Of a stretch of DNA of 20,494 bases, positions 8,361 to 18,330 are shown one piece after another. The DNA is from Vairimorpha apis BRL 01 (taxonomy: Eukaryota; Microsporidia; Nosematidae), in the NCBI GenBank assembly GCA_000447185.1, contig KE647313.1:52051-72544 (forward strand). The letters run 5' to 3'. The stretch's first letter is position 1. Every line of letters starts with the position of its first letter. Below the pieces are notes generated by a model. The model did no database searches. It had not been told where the DNA came from and saw nothing but the letters and a program-made list of their open reading frames with translations. Position numbers and translations under genes: made by a program.

Positions 8361-10198
8361 ATTTATAACACAATTAAATATGCTATTTTTGAAAAAAATA
8401 ACCTAAAAATTTATTTTAAAAATGTTCTTAACTTTAATATGACATTTTTGTCAATATTGTTATCAAAAAAATTTAAAATTTGTATATTTTATGTCGATCA
8501 ATTTAAAAAGTATAAATGTTTCATTTTTTTTAAAAAATATAATATATAAAGTGAAATAATTATTTTATATTAAACATAAAATTTAGTCCTGTAATTTTTA
8601 AATATTTTTTTTTAATTGACGTATATGAATATATTATAATTTTTATTAGATTTTCTTTTTAATTCCATATTTTAGTTGATTCTTAATACTTAAACGTTGA
8701 ATTAAATAAATAATTTTTATAGTTCAATTTGATTTAAATTTTATACTTCATATTTTAGTATGTTTAAATTTTTGATTTGTACTTCATAAATAATATTATA
8801 AGCATATATCATTTAATTAAATACTATTCAATTATTGTAGTTGAATAATGCACAATTTAGTTAAGTATCTGATTGATTTTTTTAATATTTAATGCTAAGG
8901 TTTTTTGTTCTAGTTAGAATTATATTTATACATTACACTTATAATTCAATTAAAAATGTTTATTTATTTGCAGATTTTTACATCAATATCTATTGTTTGA
9001 ATATAATATTTTTAAAGTTATTTATATGATTCATAACATTATATTTTAAAAAAACTGTATTTTATAACAATTTAATTATTTAATAATTTTATATATCTTA
9101 ATAATTTTTTTTATTCTTAAAATTCAGATTATATAGAAAATAAAAATTTATAAATTAATTAAAAAAATTATATTTTTTCTTTTTAATAATTTTATAATTT
9201 TTTATTAATCTAATAATTTTAATAATAATTAATGATATTACCTTTGGCATTTAAAAGTTTGCTATTCTTTTATTTTTATAATTCCATATATTTATTTAAT
9301 AATAATTTTTACTATTAATTATTTTGAGTAATGTTAATTAAGTAAAAATATATTAAAGATTTAACTTTTTAAAAATTAACCTGCCTGTTACAAATTAATT
9401 AAAATTATCTTTTTCAGTTATAAAGTGATTAAATACAATAGATTAATTCTAAAGTAATAAATATATTATTTTAAATTTATTTTCAAAATAAAATTTTTGT
9501 TGTTTATAACATTCTTCTAATAATTTTAAAAAAATTATTTATATTGAAAAATATTTTTAATGAATAAAATATCATCTTTCATAAAACTTTTTATGTTGAT
9601 CTATAATATTTTAATAAAAATGCATTAAATTTTTTGTTTTATGTTAATAAATTTTATTTATATAAAAGAAATTTTTTGACAAAAAATATATGCAAAAAAT
9701 CATTACATTTTTATTAGATATATAAAATTTATTAATTTATATAACAATTTTTAAGTTTAATTTTTTTGTTAAAATGTTATCCATAATACTTATGGTCAAA
9801 GATAATAATATATTTTATTATTTTCAATTTTAAAAATCAAATTAAGATTTCAAGTATATTACAGTTTAAAATATAATAGTGTAATTTCTAAAAAAGTTTT
9901 TGAAAACATTAATTTAAATAATTTCAAAGTGTAACTTATGAAAAATTATATTAAACATTTTTTTTAGATTAATAATAAAAATAATTTTAGAAATTTGGTT
10001 CTCTTAATTCAAACTTAATTAATTTATAAAAATAATATAAAATGATAATTTACTCTAAAGTGTAATATTTTGTAATTTTTAAACTAAGATATCAACAAAA
10101 ATTTTAAGTTTATTAAAGATAATAACTTAATAATTTAAAATGTATAAATATATAAAAGTTTTTTAAAAAATTTATGATATTTAGAATTAAAAATTTTA
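8361..10198. other. AT-rich gene desert
   Basis: About 1.8 kb of almost unbroken A/T runs. I looked on both strands for short conserved genes, tRNA-like folds, CCC motifs with a following ATG, and transposon fragments, and found none worth naming. A few slightly richer patches (near 8880-8930, 9240-9270 and 9380-9420) contain no ORF beyond chance length. Confidence 0.5.
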
Positions 10199-10780
10199 TT
10201 ATAATTCAATTTCTTCAACTTCATTTTTTGTATTTTGATTTGATTTTTCTCTCATATCAAAAAAAGCCATGTAAATTACAGCTAAAATTCCAAAACTTGA
10301 TAAAAATATGAGAAGAATAAAAATTATAAATACAGGGCTAGTAAGAAGTAATTCTTGGTGACCATTTTCATTTCTAAAATCTTCAAATTTTTCATATTCT
10401 GTGATAAAAAAAAAGTTTTTAGAAGATTTAGGATTATCGATTAAATTTGAAATATTTGTTATAAATTGGTCAAAATAAATACACTTAGTGTTATTTAATT
10501 TTATAGTAGGACAAAATTTTAATAAATTTTTTCCAAAATTAGAATATTCATAAAGTTCTAAGCTATCTCGACAAGTAAATATTTTATTATTAAAATATAA
10601 ATTGTATTTATCAAAATTATCTTCTTTAGTAATATTTAATGTATCAAAAATGCATTCATGATTCAAAATTTTATTTTTTATATATTCTAAGCATCTTTTA
10701 AAATGTTGGCATGTTATATTTAACTTAGAAAAATATGTATAATCATTAAAAAGAAATTTTTTAAAATTGTTATTGTTCAT
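10199..10780 (-). CDS. Cys-rich single-span membrane protein, paralogue A
   Basis: Intact, 193 residues, no family recognised. It is a clear paralogue of the gene at 12583-13161: both have NITC at residues 21-24, a second Cys six residues later (C30), then C43, and matching cysteines at 70, 90 and 100 (72, 92 and 102 in the partner). Around them are shared TFxC-type, NxGK and KCxYxD patterns. A single strongly hydrophobic segment (about 147-173) lies near the C-terminus, followed by a short charged tail ending EVEEIEL. There is no N-terminal signal peptide, so the topology is not obvious; six conserved cysteines suggest a disulfide-bonded lumenal or surface domain. NIT is a sequon, but microsporidia are thought to lack N-glycosylation. 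The start is preceded by AACCATATT. A lineage-specific surface or endomembrane protein is my inference. Confidence 0.82.
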   Translation of the reverse strand: MNNNNFKKFLFNDYTYFSKLNITCQHFKRCLEYIKNKILNHECIFDTLNITKEDNFDKYNLYFNNKIFTCRDSLELYEYSNFGKNLLKFCPTIKLNNTKCIYFDQFITNISNLIDNPKSSKNFFFITEYEKFEDFRNENGHQELLLTSPVFIIFILLIFLSSFGILAVIYMAFFDMREKSNQNTKNEVEEIEL

Positions 10781-11699
10781 AATATGGTTAAATTTAAATA
10801 TATTACAAAATATATTATAAAAATTTTAAATTATTTAATTAAAATACTTTTTTTTCATAAATATATTTTTTTAAATAGTATTAGATATTGTAGATTTATA
10901 AAATATTATATTTTTCAAATACATTGTATTAAAAATAAATTAATTTTTTAAGCACAATTTGTATCACATGAAAGATCTATTTAAAAATTAAAATAATTAA
11001 AAAAATAATATTTTTTAATAAACATATATTGCAAAATATATTTTTTTCATTAATCATAATGACCATGATAATTTGAATAAATAATATAATTAAAAAAAAT
11101 AAATTTTTAAATTTTAATATTGAAAGTATGTTATTTATGAGTCTTAAATAAATATTATAAATACTTTTTTCAAATCAAAAGTTTTAAATAATTTTAATTG
11201 TAATTATTTAATAAAAATAAGAAAATTAATTAAATTTTTTTATTAAATAAACTTAAAATAATATGTATAAATATTATAAAACTTTAACTGGTTAAAATAG
11301 ATTTTTTTATAAACAGATAAAAATTATATTTTTAATATTCAAAAATTTATAACACATAAATTAATTAATTAATTTTTTTGTCATAATTTCGAAAATGGTC
11401 ATAAAAAGTATTTCTTAATATTTAAAAATAAAATAATTTGCTTTAAAAAAATAAAAATGAACATAAATTATAAAAATTCTAAAAAAATAAAACATATGTA
11501 TTGTTTATTTAATTTATTAATCAATTTAAAAAAAATTGTATTGATTTTTTTACTTAATAATAAATTATAAATTTGTTAATAAAAGTGCATAATAAGATAA
11601 AGAAATAGGTTACCAAGAAGCTGATTAACAATTTATTGTTTTATCAAATTGTCTATTAGCAAAAATGAAATGAATAATAAAATTAATTTATAATATAAA
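10781..11699. other. Intergenic, AT-rich, upstream of LINE fragment
   Basis: Mostly A/T runs to about 11580, with no gene. From about 11590 the composition becomes less extreme (AGGTTACCAAGAAGCTG near 11608). These bases may be a further, unreadable part of the retroelement remnant that becomes recognisable at 11700. Confidence 0.45.
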
Positions 11700-12116
11700 T
11701 AAACGAGTTCGCAAATAAATATACCAAAAAGAGTAGATACGACCATATAATCAGACGACAAGATAAGGTATAATAAATCTGATACACTTTTGATAGACAA
11801 AATAAGAAATAACTACTTATTGTGGAAATAGGAGTTACCCTACTTGATTATTTGCAACAAATTTAGTCAGAAAAACTTAGAAAATATGATGAACTTGCAA
11901 ATGAATTGGGTCTGTTACATGGATGTAAAACAAAGATAATACCATATGTGATAACGCGGGACGGTATATTGAGTAAATATCACTCTAAACACAGAAAGGA
12001 ACTTGGTATCACCGACCAAATTGAAGCATACATTCAATCCACAACTTTTATAAAAAACTTTTAAAAGCATTTCAATGGAGTACAGGAGAGAAGGCAGGAT
12101 AGCTGAAACCAAATAG
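11700..12116 (+). mobile_element. LINE C-terminal fragment, copy 1 (restriction-like endonuclease)
   Basis: A degenerate open frame that translates as the C-terminal end of a non-LTR retrotransposon protein of the R2-like class. In order: KRVDTTI, a TAA at 11748, DDKIRYNKSDTLLIDK, a frame change, LLIVEIGVT with the GAA of VEIG at 11825-11827, TAG at 11864, then SEKLRKYDELANELG, CKTKIIPYVITRDGI, YHSKHRKELGI and IEAYIQS, TAA at 12062, and after one more single-base change in an A6 run, KSISMEYRREGRIAETK ending at TAG 12114. The (P/S)D...(V/I)E(I/V)G...K arrangement is that of the PD-(D/E)XK nuclease which nicks target DNA; here the first P is S. At least three stops and two frame changes make it dead. 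The family name is from memory of microsporidian retroelement proteins; homology to copies 2 and 3 is seen directly. Confidence 0.8.
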
Positions 12117-12582
12117 GCAAACCAGCAAACTACTGTTTTCCAAAGGTCGATACTAGATTAAACAAATAATATAATAAAAATAACGCATAAATAAATATTT
12201 AAAAAATAAACAATTTAATTAAAAAATAAACGTAATAAAATAATTTATTTTTGTTAAAAATTATGATATTTTAAAATTTTATTTTTTTATAAATGAACCA
12301 ATTTAAATTTATTTTAAAAAAATAATTTAAACTTTATATGAATTTTACATATAAATAGATTAAAAAATAAAAAATGCTAAAAAAAATATTTTAAATCATT
12401 TCGTTTTTTATATCAAAACTTATAATATTTTTTTTTGAATTTTAACATTAATAAATACTGTGCTTGTATTTTATGTAATATATAAATTTAATAATTAATT
12501 ATATATTTTTTATTTAAATTTAAACAAATTTATAAGAAAATATAAACTAAAATTATTTTATTTTAAAAAAAGGAATACATAA
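12117..12582. other. Intergenic, includes probable LINE 3' tail
   Basis: Up to about 12165 the sequence (GCAAACCAGCAAACTACTG, then GGTCGATACTAG) is richer in G and C and probably belongs to the 3' untranslated end of LINE copy 1. The rest is A/T runs with no ORF. No matching direct repeat around copy 1 was found. Confidence 0.4.
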
Positions 12583-13161
12583 TTAAATTTCTAAATCTTT
12601 ACACTTAAGTTTTCTTTTTTTCAAATATGGCATAGCAAATAGAATTAAAATTCCAAAAATTGCAGAAAATAACAAGCAACTTTTAATAAACAAAACAGTA
12701 TTATTATAAAACCATGCATCTTGTTGTCTATCTTCGTAAGTTTTAACTATACTTTCAAAATTATAAAAATTATCATTTTCAGTATTTTTTTCACTACAAA
12801 TATTTGGAGTTAAATCATTATTTGAAGATTCTGTGGATATTAAATCATAATAAAAACATTTTATTTTGTCTATAATAGTTTCATTACATTTAGAAATAAT
12901 ATATTTTCCAAGATTATAGTATTTATTTAAATTTATGTCTTCATTACACGTTAGAGTTTCGTTATTATTTTTATCATTGATAGTATATGATAATGAATTC
13001 ACTTCTTGTGTAACCAGTATGTTGTCTTCACAACATTCACTTTTTTTTGCTTCTTCAACAATTTTTTGTAAACATTTTGTAAAATATGAACATGTAATGT
13101 TTACTTTTGAATTTACATTAACATTTGCGTGTTGTAATAAATTGCAATTTTGTAAAGTCAT
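12583..13161 (-). CDS. Cys-rich single-span membrane protein, paralogue B
   Basis: Intact, 192 residues, paralogous to the gene at 10199-10780 with nearly colinear cysteines (24, 30, 43, 72, 92, 102) and the same NITC motif at 21-24. It also has cysteines at 6, 44, 122, 162 and 187. Residues about 155-178 form the single membrane span (LLFSAIFGILILFAM), followed by a basic tail KKRKLK. The positive tail suggests the C-terminus is cytoplasmic, but no cleavable signal peptide is present. The upstream frame has no better ATG: it is closed by a stop a dozen codons earlier. GGG four nucleotides before ATG 13161 is a start-proximal motif of the GGG type. Identity between the two copies is modest, so the duplication is old and both copies have been kept open, implying selection. 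Function unknown. Confidence 0.82.
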   Translation of the reverse strand: MTLQNCNLLQHANVNVNSKVNITCSYFTKCLQKIVEEAKKSECCEDNILVTQEVNSLSYTINDKNNNETLTCNEDINLNKYYNLGKYIISKCNETIIDKIKCFYYDLISTESSNNDLTPNICSEKNTENDNFYNFESIVKTYEDRQQDAWFYNNTVLFIKSCLLFSAIFGILILFAMPYLKKRKLKCKDLEI

Positions 13162-13165
13162 AGAA

Positions 13166-13168
13166 CCC
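13166..13168 (-). promoter_or_regulatory. GGG start-proximal motif of paralogue B
   Basis: On the minus strand the sequence reads AAGGGTTCTATG, with GGG four nucleotides before the start. GGG-like variants of the CCC signal are known in microsporidia. It supports ATG 13161. Confidence 0.4.
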
Positions 13169-14487
13169 TTACAAATTTTTTTAATAAATGATTTTTAATA
13201 ATTCTTAATTAATAATAATGTTGTGATTGATTTTTTCAATGCAAGCGATTAATGTAAGTTTTTTAAAAAATTTTCATGATAAAACTTGTAAACAAATTTT
13301 ATATAATTAATATAAATATATAATAAATACGTTTATTTAAAAATTACTTTAAAATATTAATTACAATAAAATGTAATAATTTTAAAATGAAACATATTTT
13401 TTAATTTTTTTATTTATATATAAAAATTTACAAAGAAAATGTAATAATCAAATTTTACGTGTATAATTTAAATAAAGATGTTTTTTAAATAGAATAAATT
13501 GGAAACAGTTTTAATTAATTCTTTATTATTTTATAAATTTAAAATGATTTATGAATATTTTATTAGACATTTAAAATTAAAAAAAAATTTTAATATTATT
13601 AAATTTATTTAAATTTATTAATCGTAGTGACAAGATATATCTTAATTTTTTAATTGATTAAATTCTCAAAATCTCAATATTTTTACAAATGTAAAAAAAT
13701 AAATTTAAAATTTAAATCAAAAATTGTTTTTAATTTTTATACATTTGTTTATTTAATGTAAACAATTTTTTGACAGGTTATTTATTTAAAAATATATTTA
13801 TTTTTATTTTAAATCAAAAATTGTTTTATTTAATATTTTATTAAAGCAAAAATTTAAAAAATTTAAATTTTGTAAAATAATTTGTATAACAATGATTAAA
13901 GATTATATAAAATATTTGTGTTTACAAATAAATCAAACTTATATTGTTTAAATTTTAAATCATTTAAAATTTATTTACATCAAAACAAAAATCTTATAAA
14001 ATGTTTGTTTATAAAATTAAATAGAAAAATTATTTCTTATATTTTTACATAAAAATATGGTTTAAACTAATTTTTTTTGAAGTATTTTTAAGCAGAAAAT
14101 AAATATTTTTTTCTCAAATTTTTTAATATAAGTTAAATCTTATAAATTTTAAAGCTTAAACAATATATTATATTATTTTATTTATTTAAAAATTATTAAA
14201 GTTTTTATAAAGTTATTTCAATTTAATAAAAGGTAAAATAGTTTTCATTTTAATACTATTACATATTTAAATTTTCAAAATTTTAATTATTTTTTAATTA
14301 AATATATAAAAATTTAACATATATTTGTTCATTTGTTCTAAAAAAAATTATTAAATAAAAATTATGAAAATTTAAAAGAGCATATAAAGATCATATGATT
14401 TGAATTAAAATTATAATCAAATAAGAGAGTAAGATTTTGTATAAACATTAATTTTTTTTAGACATTAATTTAAATTTAAATATATCA
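13169..14487. other. AT-rich spacer, no gene seen
   Basis: About 1.3 kb of A/T runs with repeated simple words (AAATTTAAA, TTTATTTAAA) and no ORF of note on either strand. It presumably holds the promoter of paralogue B near its left end and the insertion target of LINE copy 2 at its right end. Confidence 0.5.
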
Positions 14488-14504
14488 ATTGGGATTTAGT
14501 GTTA
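14488..14504 (+). repeat. 17-bp target-site duplication, left copy
   Basis: ATTGGGATTTAGTGTTA, identical over 17 bases to 14796-14812 and flanking LINE copy 2 exactly where its homology begins. The match stops on both sides (A versus T before, C versus T after). A perfect 17-mer containing GGG is very unlikely by chance in this DNA. Confidence 0.85.
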
Positions 14505-14795
14505 CACTGGTGTAAAACAAGGATAATTCCATATGTGCTAACATGGGATGGTATAGTCACTAAATACCACGCAAAATACAGAAAGGCGCTAGAAATCTCG
14601 GACAGGATCGAAGCATATATCCAATCAGTAAATCTTAAGGAAACTTTAAAGAGTGTGTCGATGGAGAACAGAAGAGGAGGACTTTATATTAGCGGAGAAC
14701 GAGAGGAACGAAAACTTACATACTAAGTGAACTCGTTAGATACGGAAGAGAAAAATAATAGAATAGTGAAATTAACCCTTAAATAAAAAGTTTAT
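14505..14795 (+). mobile_element. LINE C-terminal fragment, copy 2, 5'-truncated with TSD
   Basis: A 291-bp insertion between perfect 17-bp direct repeats. The frame is open to TAA at 14724-14726 and encodes CKTRIIPYVLTWDGIVTKYH, then KYRKALEI, RIEAYIQS and LKSVSMENRRG, the same order as copy 1, plus a charged tail. The homology starts only a few bases after the left repeat, at the middle of the protein domain: the signature of 5' truncation during target-primed reverse transcription. The coding part is followed by about 70 bp of 3' end finishing in an A-rich stretch (CCCTTAAATAAAAAG). The intact repeats and unbroken frame suggest this is the youngest of the three copies. The start codon at 14499 lies in target DNA, so the ORF is not a real gene. 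Sequence kinship to the other copies is direct; the retrotransposon class is inferred. Confidence 0.83.
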
Positions 14796-14812
14796 ATTGG
14801 GATTTAGTGTTA
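14796..14812 (+). repeat. 17-bp target-site duplication, right copy
   Basis: The second copy of ATTGGGATTTAGTGTTA, directly after the A-rich end of LINE copy 2. It pairs with 14488-14504. Confidence 0.85.
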
Positions 14813-14844
14813 TTAAAATAATTTATATCATTACAAGAAGATAT

Positions 14845-15136
14845 TAAGTGATTTGTCACATAAGTTTTCTGCAATTTCTTTTCCTTAGTCCCTGTTCATC
14901 TTTAGTAATGTTTTTGCATTTTAGTGCTTTTATATAAAGACTCTCTACGCTCATTTTAAGCACTCTAGCTTGAAAATATGCCTGTGTTTCGCAGTCTATA
15001 TTCAAAATTTTCCTATATTGATTGTGAAAATTTGTTACTATTCCCTCACATGTCATAACATACGGTATTTATTCTCGTTTTGTATCCATGCATTGCGCCA
15101 CAATATTTAGCAAGCATATCATACTTATGTTCCATT
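14845..15136 (-). mobile_element. LINE C-terminal fragment, copy 3
   Basis: On the minus strand, from about 15135, the frame gives HKYDMLAKYCG and GYKTRI. It then changes frame through one extra A near 15068-15072 and continues IPYVMTCEGIVTNFHNQYRK, QAYFQARVLKMSVESL and a lysine-rich tail to TGA at 14856. Order and spacing match copies 1 and 2 (KYDxLA, CKTRIIPYV, DGIVTKYH, EAYIQS, LKxxLxS), but residues differ at roughly half the positions, so it belongs to an older or different subfamily. It is 5'-truncated, without the nuclease core, and faces copy 2 tail to tail. No target duplication around it could be found. It is a dead fragment, not a host gene. Confidence 0.75.
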
Positions 15137-15946
15137 ATAATCTTAAATAGCAATTTTTTAAAAAAATAACAAAGTATAAAAAAATCTATATTTTTTTTAA
15201 AATTTGTTGATTACTTTAATTTTTTAAAAAAATTTAACACAACATTTTTGTAATATTTGTTTTATATTAAAGTTTTATATTTTTTGTCTAAAAATATATT
15301 TAATATATAATTTTAAACATTTTATTTTATTAATAAAATTTAATTTAATTTAAAAATTTTTTTACAACAAAAATTAACAATCAAAAATACTTTCTATAAT
15401 ATTGATATATTTTTTTGTTTTATTTATAATATAGATCGTTTAATTTTTTTAACTTAATTAATAATTAATTTACTGTATTTAAGATTTTATATTTTAGCAT
15501 ACATTAAAAATTTAAATTATCAGATTGTTTTATTAATTTAATCAAGCATTAACTGTATAAATTCATCTAAAAAAATGCAAATTTTAAAATTTTAATTTTG
15601 TAAAAAATAGACAAAAATTTGATGAATAATTATTTAAAAAACTATTTTTTGTTCTATATTAGATTAATTAAATTTTATTTAACGTAGTAAATTTGCTAGA
15701 GTTTTATTATAATTGAAATAAAAAAAATTATTTTTTTGAAATATCTATACATTATGCTGTTAAAATTTATTTTTTATTAATTTTTTTTAATATTTAATTT
15801 TTAATAAAAGTTATAAACAAAATTTAAAAGTAATAAAAAGCAAATAAAATTTTAATAGGTTTTTTTTATATGTCATATTATTTAAATTTAAATAACAAAT
15901 AATTTGTATGTTTATTAAATTTTTTTATTATTTTTAAAAATAAACA
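15137..15946. other. Intergenic, AT-rich
   Basis: Nearly pure A/T runs between LINE copy 3 and the STE24 gene. No ORF, RNA fold or CCC motif followed by an ATG was found. Confidence 0.5.
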
Positions 15947-17033
15947 ATGAATAAAAAATAAAAAAAACTGCAATTATTATAATTACACTTCAACTTCTTA
16001 TTTGTTTGTATGAAATCGTTCACACATACTTACATTCAATTCCAAAATATGCATTAACTATAGATACTTCAAATATGATATTCAAACATTATAAGCATAT
16101 TTATCAAAATATTACCAAAATCGTTATTTTTTATGGTATAATTATTTTAATGGATTATAAAGTACAAAATGAATTTGAAGACGATATGACACCTAGGTTT
16201 TCTTTTTATCAAAATATAATACTCTTATAATAATTTATTTGTATTTTTTTACAATGATTTTTCCTTTTTTTGATATTATAGCTTTAGTGATTGTTCCTTT
16301 TTTAATGTACAAAGTTTTAGACTATTTTTATATAAAGTTTAAGTATTATAAAATATTTATATATGCAGCATTGGTAGGAATAGTCAAAACGATTATATCT
16401 TTACTTTTATTTAATAATGTTAAAGTTAAAAAATTAAAAAAAAATGTTTTGCCACAAGAAATTATCGAATATTTTAAAATTAGAAATTACAAATTAAATG
16501 TTTTACATCTTGATTTGCCTAAATTAAATGTTGGAGTAGCATCAATATTTGATATTGTTACAATAGTTATATTTGGGAATACGTTAGAAATCATGTCAAC
16601 AAATGAATTAACAAGTATATTATATCACGAAATTGGTCATATTGAAAATAAAAGCATACTATTTAGAATGTTAGTTAATAAATCAATTAGTGTTATACTT
16701 TACATAATTGAATTTATGTTAATTTATTATAACAGAAAATTAATAAGTCCTGTAGAAAAACAATCACATAACTATATAAAAATGTATGTATTAATGAATA
16801 TTACTTTATGTCCATTATTAACATCATTAAACATGTATTTTTCTTGCTTAGATGAACTTGAATCTGACAAGTTTAGTGTTCATAAAATAGATAGAAGATA
16901 TTTAATATCTGCTTTAATTAAACTCACATTAGAAAATGAAAGATTTTATGGAAATTCTTGGTTGTATGATTTAATGTATTTTGATCATCCAAGCTTGGAT
17001 CGACGAATTAATTACATCAAAAATATAAAATAA
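15947..17033 (+). CDS. STE24: CAAX prenyl protease 1 / Ste24-type M48 metalloprotease, two frame breaks
   Basis: Ste24 is a zinc metalloprotease in ER and inner nuclear membranes that cleaves the last three residues of prenylated CAAX proteins. The third segment (frame from 16230) is 264 residues and carries the zinc motif HEIGH (CAC at 16626), the downstream zinc-ligand region DELESDKF with Glu and Asp four apart, and the C-terminal family motif FDHPSLDRRINYI. Hydrophobic spans fit the multi-span Ste24 topology. Upstream, a second frame (15958-16229) encodes an N-terminal span, SIPKYALTIDTS, a second span, and a segment with EFEDDMTPRFSFY. One missing base near 16201-16220 (probably CAAAA at 16210) joins it to the protease frame. 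A further missing A near 15953-15958 would connect ATG 15947, giving about 362 residues, a little short for the family (about 400-450). The start is the least certain part; no CCC motif is present. Confidence 0.88.
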
Positions 17034-17185
17034 AAAATATCCTTCATTGTATATGATTTAAACAACAATATATATTTAATATTGGTATAATTTATTTTTA
17101 TTTTTATATTTTCATTTATATAAAAGTGTTATATATTAAATACTAAAAATATTTATTGAGTTATTTTTCTTTGTCTATTCTTTAT
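17034..17185. other. Spacer between STE24 and the small minus ORF
   Basis: A/T-rich. AATAAA directly follows the TGA of the minus ORF here (17182-17187 on that strand), a possible polyadenylation signal. Confidence 0.4.
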
Positions 17186-17308
17186 TCAACTAGCCTCATA
17201 TTCAGACACACTACTTATTATATGGGATTCCTTTATCTCACATTCAGTGTTACTTGTGAGATCTTCAGGGTCTAATATTTTGCCCTGGTTATTATTAATA
17301 GGGTCCAT
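17186..17308 (-). CDS. Small ORF of atypical composition, 40 residues
   Basis: A 41-codon ORF from ATG 17308 to TGA 17186, in a patch of about 150 bp with far more G and C than anything nearby. It begins MDPINNNQGK, continues ILDPEDLTSN and ends SVSEYEAS. It is hydrophilic, acidic and serine-rich, with one Cys and no membrane span. Codons are varied (GAC, CAG, GGC, CTC, ACC-type choices) rather than the A/T-ending ones of the neighbours. The start sits in AACCAATGG, and AATAAA follows the stop at once, so it has the layout of a complete mini-gene. It could also be the N-terminal piece of a transferred or duplicated gene whose remainder is lost. I recognise no family. Confidence that something coding is or was here is moderate; confidence that it is a working gene is low. 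Confidence 0.4.
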   Translation of the reverse strand: MDPINNNQGKILDPEDLTSNTECEIKESHIISSVSEYEAS

Positions 17309-18313
17309 TGGTTATATATTAAATATAATATTTTATAAATAACGAAAAAACAATATTTTAAAATAATTACATAAAATTATTCTTATTTAAAACTAATAAA
17401 AATAAATACGATATTAAATTTATCATATTTAATAATAAAATATTGTTTTTGTTTAATAAAACCAACAAAAAAATTTATAATATTGTTATTTTTTAAAAAA
17501 TTAACAGAAATTATAAAAATATTTTAAATAATATTTAAATTTTATAAATACATAATTTATTGTGATTGTATTGTATAAAACAATTTTTTGTTAATAATAA
17601 TAATTTAGGTCATTTTGTTTTAAATCAAATATGTTATATAATTATTCATACATATTCAATTTTACACATTTTATATTACGAGAAAACAATAAAAAATTTA
17701 ATTTTATTAAAAAGACGAAAATTATAGTGTAATTTATTTATAGGTTTTAAAAATTTATTAATTGGAAAAACAAAAAGCGTCTAAATATAATAAGAAACGT
17801 ATTAACTTACAAAGTTTCAGCATGATTCAAGTATAATTTTCATTACGGAGTTATGTTCTAACAGTTTATTAACTAAGTCAACAAATTTTATAATTAAAAA
17901 TACATAAAATATTTTAATTTTGTTAACAAGTTAAATATTAAATTAAATATTATATATAAAATTAAAAAGTAAATTTTAAATTTAATACTTTAAGTTGTCT
18001 TTTTATAGATCAATTCTAAATATAATTTTTTTAAGTTTATCATTTATCGAAAAAGTTTTAAACAACATATAATGATTTTTTAAAAATATAATATTTTTTA
18101 TTTTTTAATTATAATTACTAATGATTAAATTTTTTATTTAGAGCAAAAAAAGTTTAAAATTACATTAATCTTAATGAAATTAAAGCATTTTTAATATAAA
18201 ATTGATGTCTTAATTTGTAACAATAATGTGAAAAAGATATACATAAAAAATATTTTTAGGCTATTAATTTATATATATTTATTATTGTTAAAAAATTAAA
18301 TTATTATAAATTA
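17309..18313. other. Intergenic, one possible weak relic
   Basis: Mostly A/T runs. A patch at about 17750-17885 is less AT-rich; on the minus strand it has an open stretch of about 22 codons containing KFVDLVNKLLEHNSVMKIIL before stops. That could be a scrap of decayed coding DNA but is too short to name. Nothing else was found. Confidence 0.35.
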
Positions 18314-18316
18314 CCC
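18314..18316 (+). promoter_or_regulatory. CCC motif before the gene at 18331
   Basis: TTACCCTTATATTACATTGTATG: CCC lies 14 nt before ATG 18331, the longest spacing of the set. It supports this start but is weaker than the others. Confidence 0.4.
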
Positions 18317-18330
18317 TTATATTACATTGT

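Noticed and set aside
11915..12112. Minus-strand 65-codon ORF
   Set aside because: It is the antisense of LINE copy 1, whose plus-strand translation matches copies 2 and 3.
12935..13198. Plus-strand 87-codon ORF
   Set aside because: It is antisense to paralogue B, which is supported by its conserved cysteines and membrane span.
14499..14726. 75-codon ORF treated as a host gene
   Set aside because: The start codon lies in target-site DNA and the rest is a 5'-truncated retroelement tail.
17750..17885. Less AT-rich patch with a 22-codon minus-strand stretch
   Set aside because: Too short and stop-interrupted to call; noted only within the intergenic entry.
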